A DNA stretch of 64,000 bases, taken from Cedecea sp000277545. Its GTDB lineage: Bacteria; Pseudomonadota; Gammaproteobacteria; Enterobacterales; Enterobacteriaceae. The first letter of the stretch is position 1. Every line of letters starts with the position of its first letter. The stretch lies in the NCBI GenBank assembly GCA_050847315.1, contig CP193791.1; one strand, written 5' to 3'. The translations under genes and the position numbers were made by a program. Below are positions 8,847 through 18,657 of the stretch, one piece after another. The notes under the pieces are model-generated. The model was not told the DNA's origin, made no database searches, and saw nothing but the letters and a program-made list of their open reading frames with translations.

Positions 8847-10190
8847 TTAGCGGTAGCGTTTTGTGGGGCTTTTCTGATCCTGCTCGGTCAGCCAGGCTAG
8901 CTTTTCGCCAATCTTCCCTTCCAGACCTCTGTTGGTCGGCCGATAGTAGCGAGTTTGCGCCATTTCAGGTGGGAAATAGTCTTCCCCGGCGGCATAGGCA
9001 TTGGGCTCGTCATGGGCGTAACGGTATTCCTGGCCATAGCCCATTTCTTTCATTAATTTCGTTGGGGCGTTACGCAGATGGACGGGCACGTCATAATCGG
9101 GGCGTTCGCGCGCATCCGCCATTGCAGCTTTGAACGCGGTATAAACGGCGTTGCTTTTCGGGGCGCAGGCCAGATAAACAATCGCCTGAGCAATAGCCCT
9201 CTCCCCTTCCGCTGGCCCTACGCGGGTGAAGCAATCCCAGGCGGCAATGGCCACCTGCATACCTCTGGGATCCGCGTTACCAACGTCTTCAGAGGCAATC
9301 GCCAGTAAGCGCCGCGCAACGTAGAGCGGATCGCCACCTGCGCTAATAATACGCGCGTACCAGTAAAGAGCGGCATCCGGGGCAGAACCGCGAATTGATT
9401 TATGTACCGCTGAAATCAGATCGTAAAAACGATCGCCTTTATTATCGAAACGCGCACTGCGTTCACCAGCAATCTCCGTTAGCAATTGGGTTTGCAAAAT
9501 CCGGTTGCCGCTGGCGTCAATTTCAGCCATATCCGCCATCATTTCGAGCGTATTTAACGCCCGGCGCGCATCGCCGTTTACCAGCTCGGCAATGGCTTTA
9601 CGCGTTTCGTCCGGCAGGATGATATTTTGCCCGCCGTAGCCCCTGGCTTTATCGTTCATCGCCTGATCGAGCACCAGCTCAATATCCGCCACGGTCAGTG
9701 ATTTCAGTAGATACACGCGGGCACGGGAAAGCAGCGCCGAGTTGAGCTCAAAAGAAGGGTTTTCGGTTGTCGCACCAATAAAAGTAATGGTGCCGTCTTC
9801 GATATGCGGCAGGAAGGCATCCTGCTGGCTTTTGTTGAAGCGGTGAACTTCGTCGACAAAAAGAATGGTGCGGCGCCCGGCATTGCGGTTCTGCCGCGCA
9901 CGTTCGATGGCCTCACGAATATCTTTCACGCCTGAGGTTACCGCAGAAATACGTTCAACATCCGCGCTGGCATAGAGAGCAATCACTTCGGCGAGGGTTG
10001 TTTTACCGGTGCCCGGCGGCCCCCAAAGAATCATGGAATGCAGATGACCTGCTTCAATGGCTCGGGGCAGCGGTTTTCCATCAGCCAGCAGATGCTGCTG
10101 GCCGATGTACTGCGCCAAATTTTCTGGCCGCATACGCGCGGCCAGCGGCTGGAAGGTATTCTCTGAAAAATCGAGCGACAGATTGCTCAC
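8847..10190 (-). CDS. rarA: Replication-associated recombination protein A
   Basis: AAA+ ATPase of the clamp-loader/RuvB-like group (MgsA/WRNIP1) that acts at stalled replication forks. Walker A is GPPGTGKTTLAE near residue 57 and Walker B is FVDEVHRFNKSQQ near residue 110. A sensor segment GATTENPSFELNSALLSRA follows, then a helical C-terminal tetramerisation domain. At 447 residues it equals E. coli RarA. It starts 8 bases after the lolA stop, so lolA-rarA are probably co-transcribed. Confidence 0.97.
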   Translation of the reverse strand: MSNLSLDFSENTFQPLAARMRPENLAQYIGQQHLLADGKPLPRAIEAGHLHSMILWGPPGTGKTTLAEVIALYASADVERISAVTSGVKDIREAIERARQNRNAGRRTILFVDEVHRFNKSQQDAFLPHIEDGTITFIGATTENPSFELNSALLSRARVYLLKSLTVADIELVLDQAMNDKARGYGGQNIILPDETRKAIAELVNGDARRALNTLEMMADMAEIDASGNRILQTQLLTEIAGERSARFDNKGDRFYDLISAVHKSIRGSAPDAALYWYARIISAGGDPLYVARRLLAIASEDVGNADPRGMQVAIAAWDCFTRVGPAEGERAIAQAIVYLACAPKSNAVYTAFKAAMADARERPDYDVPVHLRNAPTKLMKEMGYGQEYRYAHDEPNAYAAGEDYFPPEMAQTRYYRPTNRGLEGKIGEKLAWLTEQDQKSPTKRYR

Positions 10191-10198
10191 TCAAGCCT

Positions 10199-10810
10199 CT
10201 ACTTACGTTGGTCGTCCACCGTGACGCCTTTTGGCGGGGTGAACGTAAACTTACCGGCATCCACTGCGCCGTTTTGCTGAGCCTTCAAAGTATAGCTGCT
10301 GCGCTGGTCATCCTGCTCTACGGCGCTGAACTGATGGATAGTGCCGTCTCGGCCGACGTTGATGGTGAATTGCTTCAGGTTACCCGAGCTGCTTTTTGGC
10401 GTCAGCACAAAGTCATCGCCGTTCTGCTTAATGTTGTATTGCTTCCAGTCGCTGGACTGGTTGCGGGCAATCAGCATAAACGGCGTATTGCTGGTGGCGT
10501 CTTTTAGCCAGGTAGCCGTAACCTGCTCAACGAACGGGTTGTAGAACCACAGGGTTTTACCGTCGGAAACGAGGATGCTTTCATCGGGCTGAGTCATGTG
10601 CCAGTTGAACAGGTTTGGGCGCTTAACCCACAGATCCCCCTGGCCTTCCTGCACGGCAGCGCCGCTACCATCGGTGACTTTCTGGGTGAAGCTGGCGTGG
10701 AAGCTGCCAACTTTATCAAGGCGACCTTGCAAATCCCCGGCTGCGTCAGCCCAGGCTCCGGTTGCGGTCAGGCCGGCTAACAGCGCACAGGCAATTACGA
10801 TTTTTTTCAT
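10199..10810 (-). CDS. lolA: Outer-membrane lipoprotein carrier protein LolA
   Basis: Periplasmic chaperone that moves lipoproteins from the LolCDE complex to LolB at the outer membrane. A signal peptide MKKIVIACALLAGLTATGAWA precedes a mature part starting DAAGDLQ. The ATG at 10810 is preceded by AGAGGGA and gives 203 residues, the E. coli length; an in-frame start nine codons upstream is rejected. It lies between ftsK and rarA, with an ftsK terminator upstream. Confidence 0.97.
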   Translation of the reverse strand: MKKIVIACALLAGLTATGAWADAAGDLQGRLDKVGSFHASFTQKVTDGSGAAVQEGQGDLWVKRPNLFNWHMTQPDESILVSDGKTLWFYNPFVEQVTATWLKDATSNTPFMLIARNQSSDWKQYNIKQNGDDFVLTPKSSSGNLKQFTINVGRDGTIHQFSAVEQDDQRSSYTLKAQQNGAVDAGKFTFTPPKGVTVDDQRK

Positions 10811-10931
10811 TATGTTCCCTCTGGATTCATTGACCACCTGACGATGGCGCGTCTGCTGCTCACTCTAGTGAAGTCTTCGGCTACCGCAACAGAAGAATAA
10901 GCTGATTTTCCGGTAATTTACCCATCTTTGC

Positions 10932-10960
10932 AAAAAGAGCCGCAGGCGCGGCTCTTTTTT
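10932..10960 (-). terminator. Terminator of ftsK
   Basis: A 7-bp GC-rich stem (GAGCCGC with GCGGCTC, loop AGGC) is flanked by five A on one side and six T on the other. It lies 27 bases after the ftsK stop on the minus strand. Confidence 0.85.
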
Positions 10961-10986
10961 GCTCAATGGACTAGCGCTCGGCCGGA

Positions 10987-13900
10987 TTACTCAAACTGAG
11001 GTGGCGCAAGAACCTCTCGGTTACCGTTATGCCCCTGTGGGCTCACGATCCCCTGCGCTTCCATCTGCTCCACGATTCTCGCGGCTCGGTTGTAGCCGAT
11101 ACGGAACTGGCGCTGCACGCCGGAGATGGATGCTTTGCGTTTCTCTACCACGAAAGCGACTGCCTGATCGAACAGCGGATCCAGCTCTTCGTCACCGTCC
11201 ATCCCGCCGCCACCGCCGTCACCGCTGCCTTCATCATCGGTAATGCCGGTGATGTACTGCGGACGGCCACGTGCTTTCCAGTCCTGCACCACCGCATGCA
11301 CTTCTTCATCACGCACAAAGGCACCGTGCACACGAATCGGCGTCGTGGAGTTTGGCGCGGAATAAAGCATATCCCCCATGCCGAGAAGTGATTCAGCGCC
11401 GCCCTGATCCAGGATTGTGCGTGAGTCAATTTTGCTCGACACCGTAAACGCGATACGGGTTGGGATGTTAGCTTTAATCAGGCCGGTAATGACGTCAACC
11501 GATGGACGCTGGGTTGCAAGAACAAGGTGAATACCTGCGGCGCGCGCTTTCTGTGCGAGGCGGGCGATCAGCTCTTCTACTTTTTTGCCTACCGTCATCA
11601 TCAGGTCGGCAAATTCATCCACCAGCACCACGATATACGGCAGTTTCTCCAGCATCGGGTGGCTCACTTCCATGCTGTCACCAGGTTTCCAGAACGGGTC
11701 AGGGATTGGGCGCCCCATGCGCTCAGCTTCCAGCACGCGTTCGTTGTAGCCCGCAAGGTTTCGCACGCCCAGCGCGGACATCAGCTTATAGCGGCGCTCC
11801 ATCTCATTCACGCTCCAGCGCAGCGCATTCGCGGCGTCTTTCATATCCGTAACCACTTCGGTCAACAGATGCGGAATGCCTTCATACACCGACAGCTCAA
11901 GCATTTTCGGGTCGATCATAATGAAGCGAACATCTTCCGGCGTTGCTTTATACAACATGCTGATGATCATGGCGTTTACGCCAACCGACTTACCGGACCC
12001 CGTTGTACCGGCTACCAGCAAGTGAGGCATTTTCGCCAGGTCTGCAACGACAGGCTCACCGCCGATATCTTTACCCAGAACCACGGTCAACGGAGAGCCG
12101 TTGTCGCGGAATTTAGCGCAGTCGAGCACTTCACGCAGATAAACGGTCTGGCGCTTTTTGTTAGGCAACTCAAGGCCTACGTAAGGTTTACCCGGAATAA
12201 CCTCAACCACACGCACGGCGACGGTGGAGAGCGAACGCGCCAGGTCGCGGGAAAGGTTAGAGATGCGGGCAGCCTTCACACCCGGAGCCAAATCCAGCTC
12301 GAAGCGGGTAATGACTGGGCCAGGGGAATAATCCACTACATCCGCTTTAATGCGGTAATCCGCCAGACGCGCTTCAACCAGGCGCGCCATCTGCTCCATT
12401 GCAAAGGTATCTACCGGTTCAACCTCAGTTGGAGGAGAAGTCAGTAGATCCAACGACGGCAGCGGCGTGGTCGGTTTCTGAAGCGGGCGGTCGTCACCAT
12501 TGCGCATCAAGAACGGGTGGATCAGGCTCTCTTTTGGCTCTGGCGCAGCAGGCTGATGCTGAGCCGCCTGAGCATATTGAGAAGGCTGTGCAGCGGGTTG
12601 ACTGTGCTGAACTGGCTGCGGGGCCGGTTCAAAGCTCGGGGTAAACAGCGGCTCGCTCGGCGTATCATCCACCAGTTCCTTCAACGATGACTGGAAATCA
12701 AAGTCGTCAAGAGAGAACGGCGCATTATTCTGCTGTGGCTGCTCGCTATAGCGCTGTTGCTGCTGTGCAGCAAACTGACGCGCAAGTTCCGCCTCTTCCT
12801 CCTCGGCCTGCTGTTCTCCAGACCAGCTTTCGTCTTCGTACTCTTCGCCATAGCGCTGCTGTTGCTGGGCTGCAAACTGGCGGGCCAGTTCGTGCTGCTG
12901 CAGCGCATCGCCTTCATCGCCGTAATAGTCTTCAGACTGCTGGTTTTCGGCGAGTCTCGCCTGCTCTTCTGCCATTCGCTGGGAAGGCAGTTTTATGCCA
13001 TAGGACGCCAGTTCACGACGAGTCGGAACGCGTACCCGGTTTGGACGTGGCAGTTGAGGGCCAATACCTTCTTTTACCTGAGGACGTGGCGCATCGCTGG
13101 CGATACTGAACACGGGTGAAAATGCTGCCGCTGCAGCCCCAGCTTTTACTGCCTGCTGAATGCCAGATGCAGTCTGCGTTATATCCGGCACTGGCATTTC
13201 TGGTGCCAATAACGGCGTGGAAGCGGGCGCAGATGTCGGTATCAAAGGTTGAACCGGTTCCGGGCTAGCGGATTTTACTGGCGCATAGCTGTAAGGATCA
13301 GGCTTTGGCTCATTGACTGGTTGATACCACGCCGCAAGCTGTTCACGTTCCCGGGCTCGCTTCTCTTCCACTTCTTCAAAGTGGTACATCGGCGGGCGAA
13401 CGTATTTCACCTCTTCTACCGGCTCAGGCACGGACTGTGGTTCAACGGCTGGCTGAGCCACTGGCACAACGGGTTCAGACCAGCTTTGATGCGTCTCAGG
13501 CACAACCTGCTGTTGTATGCTTGCCGGGTGCGGCGACGTGTAATGATCCGGGGCAGGCGCAATAACCGGTTCTGGCGTGACCGTTGTCGGTGCCGGTTCC
13601 CAGGCAATCGCTGGGGCAGCAAGCTCAGCGTCAACGGCAGGTGCCGGTGTTGATACTGGAGGCATTGAAGCAACCGGCGGTACCGGTGCAGCCCACGACT
13701 GGTGAACGGTTGTTGCCGCGGCAGCCGCTGCAATAGGCTCAACGGCAGAGTGTCCACTGAACAGCGGATCGTATTCCTGATCTTCTGGCAAAGTCGCTTT
13801 ATGCCCGGAGAACAGCACATCGTTCGGATCTGCTTCTACACCACGAGCGCTGAACAACACATCGTCTTCAGCGTCATCCATACGCTTGCCGGAGAACAAC

Positions 13901-14700
13901 GCCGCATCCGTTTTGCGACCATTAGGATTAGCAAACTTCTGCGATAAGCGCTGCTTACGCGCAAGCGCCCCGCGTAAAATACGCGCCCGGCGAGATTCGC
14001 GTTTCTCAGCAGAAACCTGCGGCGCTTCGTCTTCGTCATGCTCTTCTTCGTATTCGTCCTCATCCTGCCAGGTGTTATCCCGGCGGGTGCGGTTGCTGGC
14101 AAAAGTCAGCACGGTCAGCACCGCGCTGCCAAGTTTCTCAGCAATGCTGACCCAGGACCAGCCGGTGAACAGCGTCAGACCAGCAGCCCAAACGCAAAGC
14201 AGCGCAATTGTGCCGCCGCTGCTGTTCAACAGCGGCATCATAGCGGTGCTAAGCAAGCTACCCAGCACGCCGCCCGAAGCGAAGTACCAAATATCGTCCG
14301 CATTGATGGCCGCCAGGCCACAAGAGGTCAGCACCATCGCAAGTACGCCGATCAGGCGCAGCGAAACGGCAAAATAATCGATGAATTCTTCACTGTCGCG
14401 CTGGCGCCAGGTGAACCAGCAGCCCCCGATGATAATCACCGGAATGGTGTATGCCATCACGCCAAAAATGAAGAACAGCGTATCAGCAAACCACGCTCCC
14501 GGCGCACCACCCAGATTATGGATGGGCTCATGCCACGCGGTTTGCGACCAGCTGGGGTCTGAGGGGTTAAAACTTAGCAAGGCTGCCATCAAATAGATGG
14601 CGAATAAGGCAACAAGGATCAGCAACGCCTCGAGTAAACGGCGCCCGCTGCTCAGTTTCCGCAATGTTACTTCTTTATCTTCGGTATATTCCTGGCTCAA
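10987..14700 (-). CDS. ftsK: DNA translocase FtsK
   Basis: Septal membrane-anchored DNA pump that links cell division with chromosome dimer resolution by XerCD at dif. Residues 1-190 contain four membrane helices. A long low-complexity linker rich in Pro, Ala, Gln and Glu follows to about residue 760. The RecA-like motor has Walker A GTTGSGKSVGVN and the Walker B segment IVVLVDEFADLMM. The last 65 residues form the KOPS-reading winged-helix gamma domain. At 1237 residues it is about 90 shorter than E. coli FtsK (1329), the difference lying in the linker. The linker holds a 13-residue repeat LARQFAAQQQQRY at 605-617 and 639-651, and repeated LFSG motifs. Confidence 0.97.
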   Translation of the reverse strand: MSQEYTEDKEVTLRKLSSGRRLLEALLILVALFAIYLMAALLSFNPSDPSWSQTAWHEPIHNLGGAPGAWFADTLFFIFGVMAYTIPVIIIGGCWFTWRQRDSEEFIDYFAVSLRLIGVLAMVLTSCGLAAINADDIWYFASGGVLGSLLSTAMMPLLNSSGGTIALLCVWAAGLTLFTGWSWVSIAEKLGSAVLTVLTFASNRTRRDNTWQDEDEYEEEHDEDEAPQVSAEKRESRRARILRGALARKQRLSQKFANPNGRKTDAALFSGKRMDDAEDDVLFSARGVEADPNDVLFSGHKATLPEDQEYDPLFSGHSAVEPIAAAAAATTVHQSWAAPVPPVASMPPVSTPAPAVDAELAAPAIAWEPAPTTVTPEPVIAPAPDHYTSPHPASIQQQVVPETHQSWSEPVVPVAQPAVEPQSVPEPVEEVKYVRPPMYHFEEVEEKRAREREQLAAWYQPVNEPKPDPYSYAPVKSASPEPVQPLIPTSAPASTPLLAPEMPVPDITQTASGIQQAVKAGAAAAAFSPVFSIASDAPRPQVKEGIGPQLPRPNRVRVPTRRELASYGIKLPSQRMAEEQARLAENQQSEDYYGDEGDALQQHELARQFAAQQQQRYGEEYEDESWSGEQQAEEEEAELARQFAAQQQQRYSEQPQQNNAPFSLDDFDFQSSLKELVDDTPSEPLFTPSFEPAPQPVQHSQPAAQPSQYAQAAQHQPAAPEPKESLIHPFLMRNGDDRPLQKPTTPLPSLDLLTSPPTEVEPVDTFAMEQMARLVEARLADYRIKADVVDYSPGPVITRFELDLAPGVKAARISNLSRDLARSLSTVAVRVVEVIPGKPYVGLELPNKKRQTVYLREVLDCAKFRDNGSPLTVVLGKDIGGEPVVADLAKMPHLLVAGTTGSGKSVGVNAMIISMLYKATPEDVRFIMIDPKMLELSVYEGIPHLLTEVVTDMKDAANALRWSVNEMERRYKLMSALGVRNLAGYNERVLEAERMGRPIPDPFWKPGDSMEVSHPMLEKLPYIVVLVDEFADLMMTVGKKVEELIARLAQKARAAGIHLVLATQRPSVDVITGLIKANIPTRIAFTVSSKIDSRTILDQGGAESLLGMGDMLYSAPNSTTPIRVHGAFVRDEEVHAVVQDWKARGRPQYITGITDDEGSGDGGGGGMDGDEELDPLFDQAVAFVVEKRKASISGVQRQFRIGYNRAARIVEQMEAQGIVSPQGHNGNREVLAPPQFE

Positions 14701-14735
14701 GAAAGGCTCTCCAGGTCCTTAAACTCAATGGAGAC

Positions 14736-14764
14736 AACAGCACCGGCGGCCTGCCGGAGCTGTT
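14736..14764 (-). terminator. Probable lrp terminator
   Basis: The stem AACAGC/GCTGTT continues past one A-A mismatch into CCGGC/GCCGG, with loop GGCCT. The following bases on the minus strand (TGTC) are only weakly T-rich. It lies between lrp and ftsK. Confidence 0.5.
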
Positions 14765-14765
14765 G

Positions 14766-14781
14766 CTGTATGGATTCCCAG
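14766..14781 (-). promoter_or_regulatory. LexA-like box upstream of ftsK
   Basis: On the minus strand CTGG-N8-ACAG matches the SOS box CTGT-N8-ACAG at seven of eight fixed bases. In E. coli ftsK (dinH) has an SOS-regulated promoter in the same interval. The changed fourth base may weaken LexA binding. Confidence 0.45.
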
Positions 14782-14821
14782 GAGTGTAACCAAAATACGC
14801 CAATTTTGCACCTGGCCCGTA

Positions 14822-15316
14822 TTAACGGGTCTTAATGACCAAACGGTTACTCTGTTTGACCTCTTCCATGACAACATAAGTACGGGTGTCGTTCACGCCC
14901 GGCAGACGCAGCAGGGTCTCACCTAAGAGTTTACGATACGCCGACATATCCGGCACGCGTGTTTTCAACAGGTAGTCGAAATCACCGGATACGAGATGAC
15001 ACTCTTGAATTTCTTCAAGTTTCTGCACTGCGGCGTTAAATTGCTCAAACACATCCGGGGCGCCACGATTCAGAGTAATCTCAACAAATACCAGCAGCGA
15101 GGCATCCAGATAATGCGGGTTTAACAGCGCCGTATAGCCCTGAATAAAACCCTGACGTTCCAGACGACGAACGCGCTCAAGGCACGGCGTCGGCGAAAGC
15201 CCAACACGCTTTGAAAGCTCAACGTTAGAAATGCGCCCATCCTTTTGCAATTCGTTGAGAATATTGCGATCGATACGGTCGAGATCTTTGCCCGGGCGCT
15301 TCTTGCTATCTACCAT
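14822..15316 (-). CDS. lrp: Leucine-responsive regulatory protein Lrp
   Basis: Global feast/famine DNA-binding regulator of amino-acid metabolism, transport and fimbriae. An N-terminal winged helix-turn-helix (about residues 12-70, LQKDGRISNVELSKRVGLSPTPCLERV) precedes an RAM/ligand-binding domain that forms the octamer. The 164 residues equal E. coli Lrp, and from memory I find only a single Thr-to-Ala difference (EQFNAAVQKL). It is divergent from trxB across a leader of about 490 bases, as in K-12. Confidence 0.98.
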   Translation of the reverse strand: MVDSKKRPGKDLDRIDRNILNELQKDGRISNVELSKRVGLSPTPCLERVRRLERQGFIQGYTALLNPHYLDASLLVFVEITLNRGAPDVFEQFNAAVQKLEEIQECHLVSGDFDYLLKTRVPDMSAYRKLLGETLLRLPGVNDTRTYVVMEEVKQSNRLVIKTR

Positions 15317-15808
15317 TATTATTGTCTCTCTCTATTCCTTCCTTCACCTGCCATAACCCTGGTGACGTCAATGTTCAGGGTGTACGTGAGAAGACCGATG
15401 CCTTGCGGCTGCTATCGACATCACGCATAGCGTCTGTCCACGTCATGCGTAAATTTCAATAACTCGGTAAATTTGCATCAGGTTTGCGCGAGAGCACGCG
15501 GCTTCCACATCACCAAATGTTTTTCTTCCTCGAATGTTTTCGCAAATGCTTAGGGGATTGTCAAAGCAAAACATCTATTTTTAGTGGAACGTGCCAGATA
15601 TTCCTTTTGGCTGATGATTATTCATCATTTTCGCACCGTGATTACCGTGCTATTACAATGATTATTTATGCACATGACGGCGATATTCATTGGGCTTATA
15701 GGCAGCATCAATGACACACATCGTTAACAACATTGCTGCACTCTTTTTTTACTGCAACGAATTCCCTACAATCCCCCCCATTGTCTGTAAACGTTCAATG
15801 AGGATCTC
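15317..15808. other. Divergent lrp-trxB regulatory region
   Basis: About 490 AT-rich bases between the divergent lrp and trxB starts. Two short open frames on the plus strand (about 15484-15899) have no ribosome site or recognisable product. A TACAAT at 15767-15772 could be the trxB -10, but no convincing -35 is seen. The rest is presumably the long autoregulated lrp leader and promoter. Confidence 0.5.
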
Positions 15809-16777
15809 ATGGGCACAGCTAAACACAGTAAGCTGCTTATTCTTGGCTCCGGCCCTGCGGGCTATACAGCAGCGGTCTACGCTGCACGCGCCAACTTAAA
15901 ACCGGTTTTGATTACCGGGATGGAAAAAGGCGGTCAGCTGACCACCACAACCGAAGTCGAAAACTGGCCTGGCGATCCTAACGACCTGACCGGTCCGTTA
16001 CTGATGGAACGTATGCACGAGCATGCGGCTAAGTTCGAAACTGAAATTCTGTTCGACCACATCACCAGCGTCGATCTGCAGAACCGTCCTTTCCGCCTGG
16101 TGGGCGACAGCGGCGAATACACCTGTGACGCGCTGATCATCGCGACCGGCGCATCTGCACGCTACCTTGGCCTGCCTTCCGAAGAAGCCTTCAAAGGCCG
16201 CGGCGTTTCTGCCTGCGCCACCTGTGACGGTTTCTTCTACCGCAACCAGAAAGTCGCGGTTATCGGCGGCGGGAATACCGCAGTTGAAGAAGCGCTTTAT
16301 CTGGCAAACATTGCTTCAGAAGTGCATTTGATCCACCGTCGCGACAGCTTCCGCGCGGAGAAGATCCTGATTAACCGTCTGATGGATAAAGTGCAGAATG
16401 GCAACATTGTGCTGCACACCCATCGCACGCTGGAAGAAGTCACAGGCGATCAAATGGGCGTCAGCGGCCTTCGCCTGCGCGACACGCAAAACACCGATGT
16501 TACCGAAGAACTGGAAGTTGCAGGGCTGTTCGTGGCTATCGGTCATAGCCCGAACACCGCCATCTTCAACGGCCAGTTGGAGCTGGAAAACGGCTACATT
16601 AAAGTGCAGTCCGGTATTCACGGCAACGCTACCCAGACCAGTATTCCAGGCGTATTTGCCGCAGGCGATGTGATGGATCATATTTATCGTCAGGCCATCA
16701 CTTCTGCCGGAACCGGCTGCATGGCCGCTCTGGACGCCGAGCGCTATCTCGACGGCCTGGCCGAACAGTGTAAATAA
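15809..16777 (+). CDS. trxB: Thioredoxin-disulfide reductase
   Basis: Cytosolic FAD- and NADPH-dependent reductase that keeps thioredoxin reduced. The N-terminal FAD motif is LILGSGPAGYTAAVYAA near residue 9. The redox-active pair Cys136-Ala-Thr-Cys139 is in the NADPH domain, followed by VAVIGGGNTAVEEAL. The C-terminal FAD segment VFAAGDVMD is present. The length is 322 residues against 321 in E. coli. cydDC follows on the same strand after a terminator hairpin. Confidence 0.98.
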   Translation: MGTAKHSKLLILGSGPAGYTAAVYAARANLKPVLITGMEKGGQLTTTTEVENWPGDPNDLTGPLLMERMHEHAAKFETEILFDHITSVDLQNRPFRLVGDSGEYTCDALIIATGASARYLGLPSEEAFKGRGVSACATCDGFFYRNQKVAVIGGGNTAVEEALYLANIASEVHLIHRRDSFRAEKILINRLMDKVQNGNIVLHTHRTLEEVTGDQMGVSGLRLRDTQNTDVTEELEVAGLFVAIGHSPNTAIFNGQLELENGYIKVQSGIHGNATQTSIPGVFAAGDVMDHIYRQAITSAGTGCMAALDAERYLDGLAEQCK

Positions 16778-16792
16778 TCTTAAGATGTTAAA

Positions 16793-16817
16793 AAAGGCGG
16801 CCTTGCTGGTCGCCTTT
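16793..16817 (+). terminator. Terminator of trxB
   Basis: A 10-bp stem (AAAGGCGGCC with GGTCGCCTTT, one G-T pair) and loop TTGCT lie 15 bases after the trxB stop. The tail TTTCTTGTTT is moderately T-rich. Confidence 0.7.
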
Positions 16818-16890
16818 CTTGTTTCTGCCATGTAACATTGCCTGTCAAAATTGCCTGAGAATTCCTTCTTCTACCAGAATCTGGCACGCG

Positions 16891-18657
16891 ATGAATAAAA
16901 CCCGTCAGCAAGAACTTAGCCTCTGGCTAAAACAGCAAAGTCTTATCTCTCGCCGTTGGCTCGGCTTGTCACGTCTGCTCGGTTTGGTCAGTGGTTTACT
17001 GATTGTGGCCCAGGCCTGGCTGCTCGCCCGCATTCTCCAGCACATGATCATGGAAAATATTCCGCGTGAAGCACTGCTCATGCCGTTTATTTTGCTGGTT
17101 CTGGTATTTGTGCTGCGCGCGTGGATCGTGTGGCTGCGCGAAAAGGTCGGATTCCACGCCGGATTGCACATTCGCCAGGAAATTCGCCGCCAGGTACTCG
17201 ACAGATTACATCAGGCAGGCCCAGCCTGGATTCAGGGCAAACCAGTGGGGAGCTGGGCTACGCTGGTTCTTGAACAAATAGAAGACATGCACGACTACTA
17301 CGCGCGCTACCTGCCGCAGATGTCGCTGGCGGTCATGGTGCCTTTGCTGATTATTATTGCCATTTTCCCGATCAACTGGGCAGCCGCACTCATTTTGCTG
17401 GGCACCGCGCCGCTTATCCCTATTTTCATGGCGCTGGTAGGCATGGGCGCAGCCGATGCGAACCGCCGTAATTTCCAGGCACTGGCAAGGCTCAGCGGAC
17501 ACTTCCTCGATCGTCTTCGCGGGATGGAAACACTTCGTGTATTTAACCGTGGCGCGGCGGAAACTGAAAATATTCGCGCGGCAAGCCAGGACTTTCGTCA
17601 GCGCACCATGGAAGTGCTGCGCATGGCCTTTCTTTCTTCCGGCGTGCTGGAGTTTTTCGCCTCGTTATCTATCGCCGTGGTGGCCGTCTATTTCGGTTTC
17701 TCTTACCTTGGCGAGCTGAATTTCGGCCATTATGGTGCTGGAGTCTCTTTATTCGCTGGCTTCCTGGCGCTCATTCTTGCCCCTGAATTCTTCCAGCCGC
17801 TGCGTGATATGGGCACCTTCTATCACGCCAGGGCTCAGGCCGTAGGCGCGGCAGAGACCCTGAAGACCTTCCTCGACGCGCCGCTGCAACACCCTGAGCA
17901 GGGAACCGTGCAGCTTTCGGGCAACGGAACTTTCACTCTTGAAGCCCGAGAGATGACAATTCTGTCCGCAGAGGGGAAAGTGCTGGCCGGGCCGCTGAAT
18001 TTTATGCTTCCTGCCGGGCAACGCGTGGCACTGGTGGGCCAAAGCGGTGCGGGCAAAAGCTCCCTGCTGAATGTCCTGTCCGGCTTCCTGCCCTATCAGG
18101 GGCAGTTGCTGGTCAATGGCGTCGAGCTGGCACAGCTTTCACCTGAATGGTGGCGCACACAGCTTAGTTGGGTGGGGCAAAATCCGCAGCTACCGGCGGC
18201 TACCCTACGTGACAACGTACTTCTTGGGATGCCAGAAGCGGACGGCACTCGTTTGCAGGCAGCTCTGGATAAAGCCTCGGTAACAGAGTTTCTGTCGCAG
18301 CTGCCAGAAGGTATCGACACCCCAATCGGCGATCAGTCTACCCGTTTATCCGTGGGTCAGGCACAGCGAGTGGCCGTAGCCAGAGCCTTACTCTCCCCTT
18401 GCGGTGTTTTATTGCTGGATGAGCCTGCCGCGAGCCTGGATGCCCACAGCGAACAGCGTGTAATGGAAGCGCTCACGGAAGCGTCCCAGAAACAAACCAC
18501 ACTGATGGTGACTCATCAATTGGACTACATCAGCAGTTGGGATCAAATTTGGGTGATGCGGAACGGGCTGATTGTTCAGCAGGGAAACTTCGAACAGCTT
18601 TCCGTTGAAGAAGGCCCCTTTGCTCTATTACTGGCCAGTCGCCAGGAGGAGATCTAA
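16891..18657 (+). CDS. cydD: Glutathione/cysteine ABC exporter subunit CydD
   Basis: Half of the CydDC heterodimeric inner-membrane ABC exporter of glutathione and cysteine, needed for cytochrome bd assembly. About six transmembrane helices span residues 20-310. The ATPase follows with Walker A GQSGAGKS at 383-390, the signature RLSVGQAQR and Walker B LLLDEPAASLD. The ATG at 16891 gives 588 residues, the E. coli length, rather than an in-frame start 24 codons upstream. Its stop overlaps the cydC start (TAATG), so the two subunits are translationally coupled. Confidence 0.97.
   Translation: MNKTRQQELSLWLKQQSLISRRWLGLSRLLGLVSGLLIVAQAWLLARILQHMIMENIPREALLMPFILLVLVFVLRAWIVWLREKVGFHAGLHIRQEIRRQVLDRLHQAGPAWIQGKPVGSWATLVLEQIEDMHDYYARYLPQMSLAVMVPLLIIIAIFPINWAAALILLGTAPLIPIFMALVGMGAADANRRNFQALARLSGHFLDRLRGMETLRVFNRGAAETENIRAASQDFRQRTMEVLRMAFLSSGVLEFFASLSIAVVAVYFGFSYLGELNFGHYGAGVSLFAGFLALILAPEFFQPLRDMGTFYHARAQAVGAAETLKTFLDAPLQHPEQGTVQLSGNGTFTLEAREMTILSAEGKVLAGPLNFMLPAGQRVALVGQSGAGKSSLLNVLSGFLPYQGQLLVNGVELAQLSPEWWRTQLSWVGQNPQLPAATLRDNVLLGMPEADGTRLQAALDKASVTEFLSQLPEGIDTPIGDQSTRLSVGQAQRVAVARALLSPCGVLLLDEPAASLDAHSEQRVMEALTEASQKQTTLMVTHQLDYISSWDQIWVMRNGLIVQQGNFEQLSVEEGPFALLLASRQEEI

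Noticed and set aside
15484..15899. Two short plus-strand open frames upstream of trxB
   Set aside because: No ribosome sites, no homology that I recognise, and the second runs into trxB in another frame; this is regulatory DNA of lrp and trxB.
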